Below, in pieces: positions 18,434-26,572 of a DNA stretch of 64,000 nucleotides (position 1 is its first letter; each line of letters opens with the position of its first letter). A program made the translations under genes and the position numbers. The notes under the pieces were generated by a model, which saw only the letters and a list, made by a program, of their open reading frames with translations, searched no databases and was not told where the DNA came from. This DNA is from an uncultured Glaciecola sp. (GTDB lineage: Bacteria; Pseudomonadota; Gammaproteobacteria; Enterobacterales; Alteromonadaceae): NCBI GenBank assembly GCA_947496235.1, contig CANMCE010000015.1, forward strand, positions 31,772 through 95,771. Reading direction: 5' to 3'.

Positions 18434-18946
18434 TTAGTGGCTAAGCTCCCCTGAAGCGGATTCAATGTGGGCTCGCACGAACCATTGAAACTGCTCCAGA
18501 TCTGCTAGCTGACCGGTAATAATATCTTCAGATACTGGATCAAGTTCGGCTAGCGAATCTATTGCTGCTCTATGGTCGGCATTTACACCGTTATACACCT
18601 TGTCTAACGCCGCTAAATGATCTTTCACTAAAGCTTTACCAAGTTCGTAATCTTTCCAGCTACGTCTATCTACAATAGACTGTGGCGTGCCCACGGGGAC
18701 TCCCCCTAAAGTTGCGATGCGCTCTGCTAATGTGTCGGTCATTTCACGCACAGCTTCGACCTGAGGGTCTAGCATTTCGTGGACGCCGATGAAGTTTGGC
18801 CCCACTACGTTCCAATGAACGTGTTTTAAAGTTAATTGAAGATCAATTAATGCGACCATTCTGTCTTCTAAAACCGCAATCGCATTCTGTGCGGATTTTG
18901 ATTTAACACCTGGAGCGGTGAATTCAGCTACTTTATTAGAACTCAT
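18434..18946 (-). CDS. dps: Dps-type DNA-binding ferritin-like protein
   Basis: The 170-residue protein matches Dps length (E. coli 167). It has the ferroxidase-site pattern LKHVHWNVVGPNFIGVHEMLD, with the His and Asp/Glu ligands, and the later TLAERIATLGGVPVG stretch. Dps forms a 12-subunit shell that oxidises ferrous iron with peroxide and binds DNA under stress. The frame is open to 19072, but the ATG at 18946 has an AGGAGA box and gives the family length; the upstream extension lacks Dps character. It lies inside the muropeptide locus between namZ and the regulator, with no obvious functional tie. Confidence 0.93.
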   Translation of the reverse strand: MSSNKVAEFTAPGVKSKSAQNAIAVLEDRMVALIDLQLTLKHVHWNVVGPNFIGVHEMLDPQVEAVREMTDTLAERIATLGGVPVGTPQSIVDRRSWKDYELGKALVKDHLAALDKVYNGVNADHRAAIDSLAELDPVSEDIITGQLADLEQFQWFVRAHIESASGELSH

Positions 18947-19022
18947 GATTTCTCCTTTGTTTAACGAATGAAATAAAGTGTCTTTGTAATGGAGTAATTG
19001 CAATTGACATGCCGATTCAAGT

Positions 19023-19057
19023 AAAAAAATCAAGCCCTTACTGGGCTTGGGCTTGAT
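19023..19057 (-). terminator. Terminator for the small minus-strand gene upstream of dps
   Basis: A 9-bp stem (ATCAAGCCC at 19029-19037 with GGGCTTGAT at 19049-19057) is followed on the minus strand by TTTTTTT. It separates the 107-residue gene from dps, which therefore needs its own promoter in 18947-19022. Confidence 0.75.
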
Positions 19058-19136
19058 GGAGACTGAATTCAATAGTGAGAGTAAGTGGTCTGGATTTAAT
19101 AGGAAAAATCTTCACACCTGTGTAAATTATGCTTGG

Positions 19137-19460
19137 TTATTTTACCTGAAATGCGGCTTCCCAATCTTCTGGGGATACTAATGTTACTTTTAATGCTAAG
19201 CCATCGATTAAAAGCGTTTTGGATGTCAGCTTTATAGTAAATTTGCTACTTTCATGGAAAATATAATATGAATCAGCATGTTTTACATAACTAAATTCTC
19301 TTATATCTTGGAGGCGATAAAGCAATTCCAAATTTTCACTTTTAGGACGAACAACTTCTTTTGGTAAAGGACGAAAAACGCATTCCCCTTGTTGCTCATT
19401 CCCTGCGAAAACGATAAACCCCAAATAACGATTCTTCGCGTCTTGAATAGCGAACCTCAT
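19137..19460 (-). CDS. Hypothetical protein, 107 residues
   Basis: I do not recognise this family. The protein has no signal peptide and no membrane helix. It is predicted from residue pattern to be mostly beta-strands: RFAIQDAKNRYLGFIVF, then a FRPLPKEVV stretch, and late SKTLLIDGLALKVTLVS. It contains one cysteine (in GECVFRPL). It lies 24 bases downstream of the RpiR-type regulator on the same strand and ends in a hairpin terminator, so it is probably co-transcribed with the regulator. The ribosome binding site before its ATG is weak, which suggests coupling to the regulator's translation. Confidence 0.6.
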   Translation of the reverse strand: MRFAIQDAKNRYLGFIVFAGNEQQGECVFRPLPKEVVRPKSENLELLYRLQDIREFSYVKHADSYYIFHESSKFTIKLTSKTLLIDGLALKVTLVSPEDWEAAFQVK

Positions 19461-19484
19461 AAGTTAAATGTATTCCATGGAAAG

Positions 19485-20333
19485 CTATTTAGCTCTCAAT
19501 GTAGACACTGCATCACGGGTTTTTTCAAGCAGCACGCGGCGATCTGAATAGCGTTGCATCAATGCAATAAAAAGCACATCAATGACAAACTCTTGAGCGG
19601 TTCTTGCCAATATAGAAGAAATTCTTGTTGCCGCTTCTTCGGCCACCGAAAATAACCGAACGTTAGCCAGAGACGAAATAGGATTATCCCCGAACTTTGT
19701 GACTGAAATTATTTTGCTACCGCCCTTTTTTGCCTCTTTCACTACGTTCACCACTTCCGTAGTTGCGCCAGATTCACTAATAGCAAACACCACGTCATCT
19801 TGGTTTAAAGTGGAAGCAAGTGCTAACTGAGCATGCCCATCAATTTCCGAAAGTGCGGTAACCCCAAGCTTGTGTAACTTGAACACAAAATCTTTACCCA
19901 CCAGTGCTGAACCACCTAAGCCTGTGACCAACACACGCTTAGCGTTATCAATGTAACCAACCGCTTTTTCAATTTGATTTTCTTCGTTCAAGGTCCGAGT
20001 TTGTTTTAATACATTGATTTTGCTGCGTAGTAACTTATCCGCCATGGTATGGTAATCATCTTCTATGGCAATGTTACCGTGCAATCTATGCTCATCATGA
20101 ACCACATTTTTCGCATCTTCTAGTATGGCTAGTTTTAGCGCTGGATATCCTTTGTAATTGAGCTTCTGGGCAAACTTGACCACACTACTTTGGCTAATTC
20201 CTACAATTTCTGCGAGTTTTTGAGAAGACAGGTCGCGCAGTGCGGTTGGCGTTTCTACGATAAAGTTGGCTAATCGTTGTTCGTTGTTGGATAACTTAGG
20301 CATTACTGCTCGAATTTTAGAAAAAGCGGCCAT
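19485..20333 (-). CDS. RpiR/MurR-family transcriptional regulator
   Basis: The 282-residue protein has an N-terminal helix-turn-helix of the HTH_6 type (about residues 1-77: LSSQKLAEIVGISQSSVVKF is the recognition region) and a C-terminal SIS domain (about 125-260: RVLVTGLGGSALVGKDFVFKL and AISESGATTEV) that binds a phosphosugar. The family includes MurR of E. coli, which represses murQP and responds to MurNAc-6-phosphate. Given the flanking murQ, namZ and amidase genes, a MurR-like role is likely. It is divergent from the M14 peptidase gene, and the shared promoter has a candidate operator at 20378-20411. An AGGAG box supports the start. Confidence 0.88.
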   Translation of the reverse strand: MAAFSKIRAVMPKLSNNEQRLANFIVETPTALRDLSSQKLAEIVGISQSSVVKFAQKLNYKGYPALKLAILEDAKNVVHDEHRLHGNIAIEDDYHTMADKLLRSKINVLKQTRTLNEENQIEKAVGYIDNAKRVLVTGLGGSALVGKDFVFKLHKLGVTALSEIDGHAQLALASTLNQDDVVFAISESGATTEVVNVVKEAKKGGSKIISVTKFGDNPISSLANVRLFSVAEEAATRISSILARTAQEFVIDVLFIALMQRYSDRRVLLEKTRDAVSTLRAK

Positions 20334-20377
20334 TCTGGCTCCTATATTTTTATTTACGACGCACTGGACTTGAATAG

Positions 20378-20411
20378 ATTATTCCTTTATTTATACTGAT
20401 ATTAGAATAAC
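20378..20411. promoter_or_regulatory. Candidate MurR/RpiR-type operator, copy 2
   Basis: ATTATTC-N20-GAATAA(C) lies in the 129-base divergent region between the RpiR-type regulator and the M14 peptidase. It matches the copy at 11127-11160 in both arms and in spacing. A further AAGAATAA follows at 20416-20423, in direct repeat with the right arm. The position suits autoregulation of the regulator and control of the peptidase. Function is inferred. Confidence 0.5.
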
Positions 20412-20462
20412 TATCAAGAATAAACTAGTCTGTCTTTCTGCTAGTGTACTAGGCTTAACTGA

Positions 20463-21764
20463 ATGGATTTAAAATTTTTACTGAAAGCGTTGAATAAACC
20501 ACACTTGGTTTTTCAGGATATCCAACCCCTAATTAAAACCTTATCTTCGCATTCAGCAGTTGAAGTAGAAGCTGTAGGAAATTCCTTTAGCGGTAAACCT
20601 ATTTATCTTTTATCAATGGGACAGGGACCGACCAATGTGTTTTTGTGGACCCAAATGCACGGCGATGAAGCCACTGCAACTGCTGCAATATTTGATCTTA
20701 TTGACCAACTTCTAAACGATAATGTATTACCTGACTGGCAAGAACGCTATCGGTTACACATATTACCTATGTTAAATCCAGATGGCGCCCAAAGAAGAAC
20801 AAGACAAAATGCTCAAGCCATTGATATCAATAGAGACAGCATTAAGTTGCAAACCCCTGAAGGACGTTTGCTCAAAAAGTTAGTAAAAAAGCTTAAACCT
20901 GCCATTGGATTTAATTTACACGATCAAAGTCCATACTATCAGGTGGGCACCTCAGGGAATCCCTCAACAATTGCGTTTTTAGCCCCCGCGTTTGATCACG
21001 AAAAAACGATTTCCGCCGCTAGAGCGAGAGCTATGGCATTGATCCATCATATGAATCAGGCGCTGCAACCCTGTATACCTAATTCTGTTGCCCGCTACGA
21101 TGACACCTATTCGCCACGCTCCTTTGGCGATTACATTGCAAGCTTGGATGTGAGCACCATCCTTATTGAATCCGGCGCGGCCAGTGGCGATCCGAACAGA
21201 CAAATCGCTCGCGAAATGAATGTAAAGGCCATAATAGAGGCATTAAAGGTATTTCCTGCAATCGAAACAGCTGAATCGCTGGATGCTGAAATTTCCGACT
21301 ATTTTAACATTCCAGAAAACGTCTCCGAGACCATATCAAGTGTGATCATCGATAAGTTACACTTCATTTGTGAAAACTCTTATCAAGCATCTATCAGCAT
21401 TAAACAAACATCTCGTTGGTCTAATGAATTCTATATCGATGCTGTGGGTGATTTAGGTGTACAAGCCGGTTTAGCCTATTTTGATGCCAGTGATTTGAGT
21501 TATGAACCCGGCATGGTGCACGAAATAAATAACTACACTCGCATCACCAATGAGAGCTATCTTGATTGGTTGCGACAAGGGGTTATTCAATTTCAGGGTG
21601 AACCAGGTTTAATCGATAACCAATCTGATTACCAAATTCTGTGCAACCAACCGATACCCGCGTTGCCTAGAGCTTTGATTTTAGGTCAGCCAGCTTATTT
21701 TTTAATGCGCAAAGCCGGGAAAATAGTCGCTGCTGTTATCAACGGCAGATTAGTACATTTGTAA
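20463..21764 (+). CDS. M14-family zinc carboxypeptidase, probably acting on murein peptides
   Basis: The 433-residue protein has the M14 zinc site: His66 and Glu69 in MHGDEAT, and His153 in FNLHDQ. The substrate-carboxylate arginine region is LNPDGAQRRTRQNAQAIDINRD, and the probable catalytic Glu236 is in LIESGAA. It has no evident signal peptide, so it should be cytoplasmic. M14 enzymes such as MpaA hydrolyse the gamma-D-Glu-diaminopimelate bond of murein tripeptide; its place next to the MurR-like regulator and amidase suggests a similar substrate. The C-terminal 160 residues or so form an extra domain of unknown role. The ribosome binding site (AGG, 12 bases upstream) is only moderate. Confidence 0.85.
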   Translation: MDLKFLLKALNKPHLVFQDIQPLIKTLSSHSAVEVEAVGNSFSGKPIYLLSMGQGPTNVFLWTQMHGDEATATAAIFDLIDQLLNDNVLPDWQERYRLHILPMLNPDGAQRRTRQNAQAIDINRDSIKLQTPEGRLLKKLVKKLKPAIGFNLHDQSPYYQVGTSGNPSTIAFLAPAFDHEKTISAARARAMALIHHMNQALQPCIPNSVARYDDTYSPRSFGDYIASLDVSTILIESGAASGDPNRQIAREMNVKAIIEALKVFPAIETAESLDAEISDYFNIPENVSETISSVIIDKLHFICENSYQASISIKQTSRWSNEFYIDAVGDLGVQAGLAYFDASDLSYEPGMVHEINNYTRITNESYLDWLRQGVIQFQGEPGLIDNQSDYQILCNQPIPALPRALILGQPAYFLMRKAGKIVAAVINGRLVHL

Positions 21765-21963
21765 TTAGGAATATTTTATTATTTAACATTAAGCTAATTA
21801 AGAATTTTTTATTATTTACTTAACCATAGATTGTGTTAGTTTGAACTATAAGACATCTTAGTCTTGATAATGATGCTGTTTGTTATCTTTTTACATGGAT
21901 AACTTTCTCAATTTGAACATTTTATAAGTTGATTGAAGTTCGCTTTAGTCTAGGAAATAACGA

Positions 21964-24408
21964 GTGAAATTTACCCGGTTTTTGTGTTTTACATCTATTC
22001 TTTTATTGTTGCAAAGTTGCTCAAGTTCTCGTTACGAGCAACTGCCTTCCGAAAACTACAGTTTTAGGGTTAAGTCTTTAGTGCTGCACTTTACGGCCAT
22101 TGATTACGCTACTTCTGTGAAATATTTGGTAGATAAAGGACATGTGAGTTCACATTACCTAGTGCCTGAAAAAAATGATCCTAGTTATCCCTATAGCAAA
22201 TTAGAAGTTTTTCAACTGGTTGATGAAAACGAACGGGCTTGGCACGCTGGCGTCAGTTATTGGCAAGGGCGAACAGGGCTGAATGATACCTCGATCGGCA
22301 TTGAAATAGTCAATGTACCTAGTTGCATCAATCAGGAAGACGTTCCTCATTATGCGCAATTTGAAAAAGGGCAGCTTTGTGTTTTTCCAGACTATGACCC
22401 GGAACAAATAGAGTTAGTGATCCAGCTCAGCAAAGATATTCTATCGCGCCATCCAGACATTGAACCCACGGCTGTAATTGGCCATTCAGATATTGCACCC
22501 TCTCGTAAAAATGATCCAGGCCCAAGGTTTCCTTGGTACCGTTTATATCAAGAAGGTGTTGGCGCATGGTATGAAAAAGATACTCTAGCAAAATATTGGC
22601 AAATGTTTTCAAAACATCCGGTTAATCTCGGATTACTGCAAAAAGCCTTATCAGATTATGGATACGGCATTACCGAAACGGGTGTCTTGGACAGTCAAAC
22701 TATAGATACCATTTCAGCTTTTCAAATGCACTTTTTACCTTGGCAAGTCACTGGCAAAGCAGATGAAAGTACAGCTGCCGCCATATTCTCACTTATCGAA
22801 AAGTACTTCCCTAATAAACTAACGTCTTTGATGGAAAGATACGAAGAGGAAGTTGTCAGTCCACCAACGCCAATTGAAATTCAGGCAGGGCAACTAGATT
22901 TACTCTTCCCACTCCAGTATTCAAAAACCCGTCCACTGATGGATAATAAAGCAGACTTTTTCGCCTATAAAGGCAAAGGGGAAATGCGAATTCAAGCAAC
23001 CCAAGATACGACTGCTGATATTTATATTAACGGAGAAAAGTTAAATCTAACCCTGCCGTTTAGCTCACAAATGCAATCTTACAATCTTGGAAAGCGCACA
23101 CATACGGGATTAAATACCCTAGAAGTACGCAATATTGCACCAGAAGATACCGAGCTCAATATACAAATTGATTACCCAGAAATTAGCCTTGCCGAATCCG
23201 TGCCTTATGATTTTTCTGAGGTAGATGCCTTAATTCAGGAAGACATTGATAATGGTTTCCCAGGGGCTGTACTACTTGTACTTAAAGACGGCAAGATTAT
23301 CAAGCATTCCGCTTATGGTTATCAGAAACGCTATGATGAAAATGGTATGCCACTAGCAAATCCTCAACCTATGCAAAAGGACACTATGTTCGACCTCGCC
23401 TCGAACACCAAAACCTTTGCCACTACTTTGGCCATCATGCATTTAGTGGATCAAGGTAAAATCTCATTACAGGCTCCTATTTCTCATTATTTGCCAGAAT
23501 ACTCAGGTGGTGGCAGGGACTCTCGTACGGTAGCAAGCCTATTATCTCATGCCTCAGGCTATGCCAGTGAAGTACAGTTCCACCGAGAGGACAATAGATA
23601 TGGCAAAGCGTTTTTCTCGCAAAACCGTCAGTATACGGCGAATCTGTTAATGCAATCAGTGCCGTTAAACATTGGCAATTACGTTAAACAGACATACAGC
23701 GATACCAACTTTATGATTTTGGGCTTGTTAGTAGAACGAGTCACGGGCGTCGCTTTAGATGCTTATGTAGAAAACTTTTTGTATACCCCACTTGGTTTGA
23801 CGTCAACTAAGTTCACACCTTTGCTTAAAGGGCACTTTGCAAATGAATTTGCCGCAACAGAATACGCCGGTAATACTAGAGGTGGACGCATTACCTTTGA
23901 CAATATAAGAGAATATACGTTACAAGGCGAAGTCCATGACGAAAAAGCATTTTACGCCATGCAAGGGGTCGCTGGACATGCAGGGCTGTTTTCAAATGCA
24001 AAAGAAATGGCAGTATTGGCGCAAGCATTATTAAATGGTGGAGGATACGGAAGCACTCACTTGTTTGACCATAGCACGCTAAATCGTTTTGTTCACCCAC
24101 ATCATGCTGACGATAAATTTGGATTAGGTTGGCGACTGGCCAATGTAAAACAAAATGCTTGGCACTTTGGCCCCTATGCAAGTGCAAATGCCTTTGGACA
24201 CACGGGGTGGACGGGTATAGCCACGGTAATCGATCCAGATTTAGACTTAGCAGTTATTCTGCTGACTAATAAAAAACATTCACCTATTGAAGGAACAGAC
24301 ACTGCTTTTGGCTTCACAGGTGATAGTTTTGCCACCGGTAAATATGGTAGTGTAATGACATTAGTGTATGAGGCCATACTTCATCACAAAAATAATAAGA
24401 AAAATTAA
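21964..24408 (+). CDS. Lipoprotein fusion: AmiD-like N-acetylmuramoyl-L-alanine amidase + peptidoglycan-binding domain + beta-lactamase-type serine hydrolase
   Basis: The 814-residue protein starts with GTG and has a lipobox (LQSC, Cys19), so it is membrane-anchored. Residues about 35-200 form an Amidase_2 domain with zinc ligands His42, His174 and Asp184; the 10-residue gap of the last two matches E. coli AmiD. Residues about 210-275 look like a PG_binding_1 domain (LQKALSDYGYGI, LDSQTIDTISAFQ). After a linker of about 130 residues with beta character, residues about 415-810 form a beta-lactamase-like hydrolase with SNTK (Ser480, Lys483), YSDTN (Tyr578) and HTG (746-748). In Bacillus the murQ cluster has a beta-lactamase-fold amidase (AmiE) as a separate gene; here two hydrolases are fused. 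It should strip peptides from muropeptides. The antiporter gene follows after 15 bases. Confidence 0.88.
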   Translation: MKFTRFLCFTSILLLLQSCSSSRYEQLPSENYSFRVKSLVLHFTAIDYATSVKYLVDKGHVSSHYLVPEKNDPSYPYSKLEVFQLVDENERAWHAGVSYWQGRTGLNDTSIGIEIVNVPSCINQEDVPHYAQFEKGQLCVFPDYDPEQIELVIQLSKDILSRHPDIEPTAVIGHSDIAPSRKNDPGPRFPWYRLYQEGVGAWYEKDTLAKYWQMFSKHPVNLGLLQKALSDYGYGITETGVLDSQTIDTISAFQMHFLPWQVTGKADESTAAAIFSLIEKYFPNKLTSLMERYEEEVVSPPTPIEIQAGQLDLLFPLQYSKTRPLMDNKADFFAYKGKGEMRIQATQDTTADIYINGEKLNLTLPFSSQMQSYNLGKRTHTGLNTLEVRNIAPEDTELNIQIDYPEISLAESVPYDFSEVDALIQEDIDNGFPGAVLLVLKDGKIIKHSAYGYQKRYDENGMPLANPQPMQKDTMFDLASNTKTFATTLAIMHLVDQGKISLQAPISHYLPEYSGGGRDSRTVASLLSHASGYASEVQFHREDNRYGKAFFSQNRQYTANLLMQSVPLNIGNYVKQTYSDTNFMILGLLVERVTGVALDAYVENFLYTPLGLTSTKFTPLLKGHFANEFAATEYAGNTRGGRITFDNIREYTLQGEVHDEKAFYAMQGVAGHAGLFSNAKEMAVLAQALLNGGGYGSTHLFDHSTLNRFVHPHHADDKFGLGWRLANVKQNAWHFGPYASANAFGHTGWTGIATVIDPDLDLAVILLTNKKHSPIEGTDTAFGFTGDSFATGKYGSVMTLVYEAILHHKNNKKN

Positions 24409-24423
24409 AAAGGATAACCGATA

Positions 24424-25797
24424 GTGGATTGGCTAAGCATTCTCCCACCTCTTATTGCCATATCAATGGTGCTTTGGAAAAAAGACGTAATTATGGCGTT
24501 GTTAGTGGCAGTATTAAGTGCCGAATTCTTACTTATTTTGAATACATCCGAAGCATCTTTTTTGTTGACGCCAATCAATACTATAGAACGCATTGTATCA
24601 ACCGCATCTAGCGCGGGTAATGCACGCATCTTGATATTTAGTTTATTAGTAGGCGCGTTTTTAGCCTTTATCCGAGATTCAGGTGGGGTTACGGCCTTAG
24701 TAAATCGTTTGGTAAATTCTGGTATGGCATCAAGCAAAAAACGCACTGGCGCTATAACCATGTTTACTGGCATTGCGGTTTTTATCGAATCTAATTTAAG
24801 CGTACTCGCTGCTGGTATTATGGCCAGGGGATTATATGACAAGTTTAAGATGAGTCGCGCTCGCTTGGCTTATGTCATCGACTCAACTTCGGCGCCAGTT
24901 TGTATTCTTATTTTAGTTAATGGTTGGGGAGCCTATATTTTAGGGCTGTTATCAGCCTATGAGTTAGAACAAAATGCGCTTAAAATGTTGTGGTCATCTG
25001 TGCCTTATAATCTCTATGCCATCCTTACAATAGCCGTTGTTGGCTATACAATTTTTGCTGATAAAGTCCACGGCCCATTAAAAAAAGCGGAACAAGAACT
25101 AGAAAAGATCGACACTGAAATTGCCATTACCAAAGCAACTAAATCTCGTTACATGACGATCCCATTAGCCGTGATGATTTTTGGTACCCTATTTTTCATG
25201 TGGTGGACAGGCAATGGAGATTTCACCTCAGGAAGTGGCAGTAAATCAGTACTTTATGCGACTTTCTTAGCTTGTTTCGTTGGTTATATAATGTTGCTAA
25301 TCAGCGGCAAAGAAAGCGTGCAAAGTGCCACAAAAATCGGTTTTAACGGCATGAGTGAATTACTGCCGCTAGTCACCATAGTTTTATTATCTATCACCCT
25401 AGGTGCTAGTTTAAAACAACTGGGCACTGGTCTTTTTGTTGCGGGAATCGTGGGTGAACATCTAGCCGCTTTTCTCATATTGCCAGCCTTGTTTATTGCT
25501 GGCGGTATTATTTCGTTTACCACAGGTACCTCATGGGGAACCTTCGCAATACTCATTCCGATCGGAATGCCCTTGGTACAAACCTTGGAGTTACCGCCAG
25601 AAATTGTCCTTGCAGCCATCTTAGGCGGCGGTATTTTCGGTGATCATTGCTCTCCCATCTCAGATACCACGGCAATCTCTTCATTAGCGGCTGGCTGTGA
25701 TCTGTTAACACACGTGAAGACGCAACTGCCTTATGCATTGGGTGTAGGTTTAGCTACCATTCTTGGTTACACCCTAATGGGCGTATTTTTACTCTAA
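24424..25797 (+). CDS. NhaC-type Na+/H+ antiporter family membrane protein
   Basis: The 457-residue protein starts with GTG behind an AAGGA box and has about 10-12 hydrophobic segments. Conserved-looking parts are SNLSVLAAGIMARGL, IDSTSAPVCILILVNGWGAY and the late TTGTSWGTFAILIPIG with GGGIFGDHCSPISDTT, which is typical of the Na_H_antiporter (NhaC/MleN) family. Members exchange sodium for protons, and some couple this to organic acids. MurQ releases D-lactate, and MleN-type proteins swap malate for lactate, so lactate or cation balance is a possible link; this is speculation. It is 15 bases after the amidase fusion gene and very probably co-transcribed. Confidence 0.85.
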   Translation: MDWLSILPPLIAISMVLWKKDVIMALLVAVLSAEFLLILNTSEASFLLTPINTIERIVSTASSAGNARILIFSLLVGAFLAFIRDSGGVTALVNRLVNSGMASSKKRTGAITMFTGIAVFIESNLSVLAAGIMARGLYDKFKMSRARLAYVIDSTSAPVCILILVNGWGAYILGLLSAYELEQNALKMLWSSVPYNLYAILTIAVVGYTIFADKVHGPLKKAEQELEKIDTEIAITKATKSRYMTIPLAVMIFGTLFFMWWTGNGDFTSGSGSKSVLYATFLACFVGYIMLLISGKESVQSATKIGFNGMSELLPLVTIVLLSITLGASLKQLGTGLFVAGIVGEHLAAFLILPALFIAGGIISFTTGTSWGTFAILIPIGMPLVQTLELPPEIVLAAILGGGIFGDHCSPISDTTAISSLAAGCDLLTHVKTQLPYALGVGLATILGYTLMGVFLL

Positions 25798-25819
25798 TAT
25801 TTAGACTCAATAATTCTTA

Positions 25820-25851
25820 CAAGCACCTTTGTAAATTTCACAAGGTGCTTG
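25820..25851 (+). terminator. Hairpin after the antiporter gene, possible terminator
   Basis: A 10-bp stem, CAAGCACCTT with AAGGTGCTTG, has a 12-base loop and lies 23 bases after the stop codon. It lacks a T-run, so termination is uncertain. Confidence 0.45.
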
Positions 25852-25979
25852 CGGTTAAGATTCACCCATAATCAACTATTATCATTAATTTCAATAAGTT
25901 AAAGGAAGCTCAAGGTAGGAATATGTCTTGCAACTGAGTCAGTGAGTATCTAAATTCACTGATCAACAAAGGAGACATT

Positions 25980-26426
25980 ATGAATACTCAACGTCCCCAA
26001 GCACAGAATATTGCTGAAATCATTAAAGTCATGCAAGGTGGTATAGATTTTTATCAAGAAGCGCAAAAGGAAGTCGACACCGACTACGTTCAAAGCGCCT
26101 TTCAAAGAATGATCAGAGAGAAAAAAAAGGCCATCGAAGATCTTCAACCCTTCGCCATTAATGAACAAGGGGAGCCAGAGGATGATTCACATTGGATGGT
26201 CGATTTACGAAAACATTATACCAAGTTGATTGGCACATTCAGCTCTGAGGAAGAGCACACTTATGTCAAACAGCTAGAAGAGGTTGAAGACAAAGTATTG
26301 GAAGTGCTTGATGACGCACTGGGTAAAACCCAGCCCACTGAATGCATGGAAGTGTTACGAAGAATAAGAGCTGCGGCGCAGCAACTGCACGATGAGATGA
26401 AGGCATTGCAACAAGCGACTGCTTAA
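25980..26426 (+). CDS. PA2169-family four-helix-bundle (DUF2383, ferritin-like) protein
   Basis: The 148-residue protein is predicted to be almost wholly helical. It has IIKVMQGGIDFYQEAQKEV followed by SAFQRMIREKKKAIEDLQ, a charged middle (EEEHTYVKQLEEVEDKVLEVLDDAL) and a final LRRIRAAAQQLHDEMKAL helix. This pattern fits the DUF2383/PA2169 group of ferritin-like four-helix bundles, whose function is largely unknown and which are often stress-induced. It has no signal peptide. An AAAGGAG box supports the start. It has its own hairpin terminator, so it appears to be a single-gene unit. Confidence 0.75.
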   Translation: MNTQRPQAQNIAEIIKVMQGGIDFYQEAQKEVDTDYVQSAFQRMIREKKKAIEDLQPFAINEQGEPEDDSHWMVDLRKHYTKLIGTFSSEEEHTYVKQLEEVEDKVLEVLDDALGKTQPTECMEVLRRIRAAAQQLHDEMKALQQATA

Positions 26427-26445
26427 TTTTTTCGAAAGTGATAAC

Positions 26446-26468
26446 AAGAGGGCATTCGCCCTCTTTTT
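26446..26468 (+). terminator. Hairpin terminator after the DUF2383-type gene
   Basis: A perfect 8-bp stem (AAGAGGGC with GCCCTCTT, loop ATTC) is followed by a T-run. Confidence 0.85.
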
Positions 26469-26572
26469 GTTTTTTAGCTTGTGGTTTAATAAATCTAAGC
26501 TTCAGGTATGAATGTTCAGCCAATTTTAATAGTATTGATAAAATAATTCGTTAATTTCATGCAGGAGTTATA

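Noticed and set aside
21765..21963. AT-rich gap before the amidase fusion gene examined for a third copy of the candidate operator
   Set aside because: Repeated TTTTATTATTTA tracts are present, but no ATTATTC-N20-GAATAA pattern was found.
24405..24842. 145-codon minus-strand frame inside the NhaC-type gene
   Set aside because: It is the complement of clear transmembrane coding sequence with family motifs, so it is a shadow frame.
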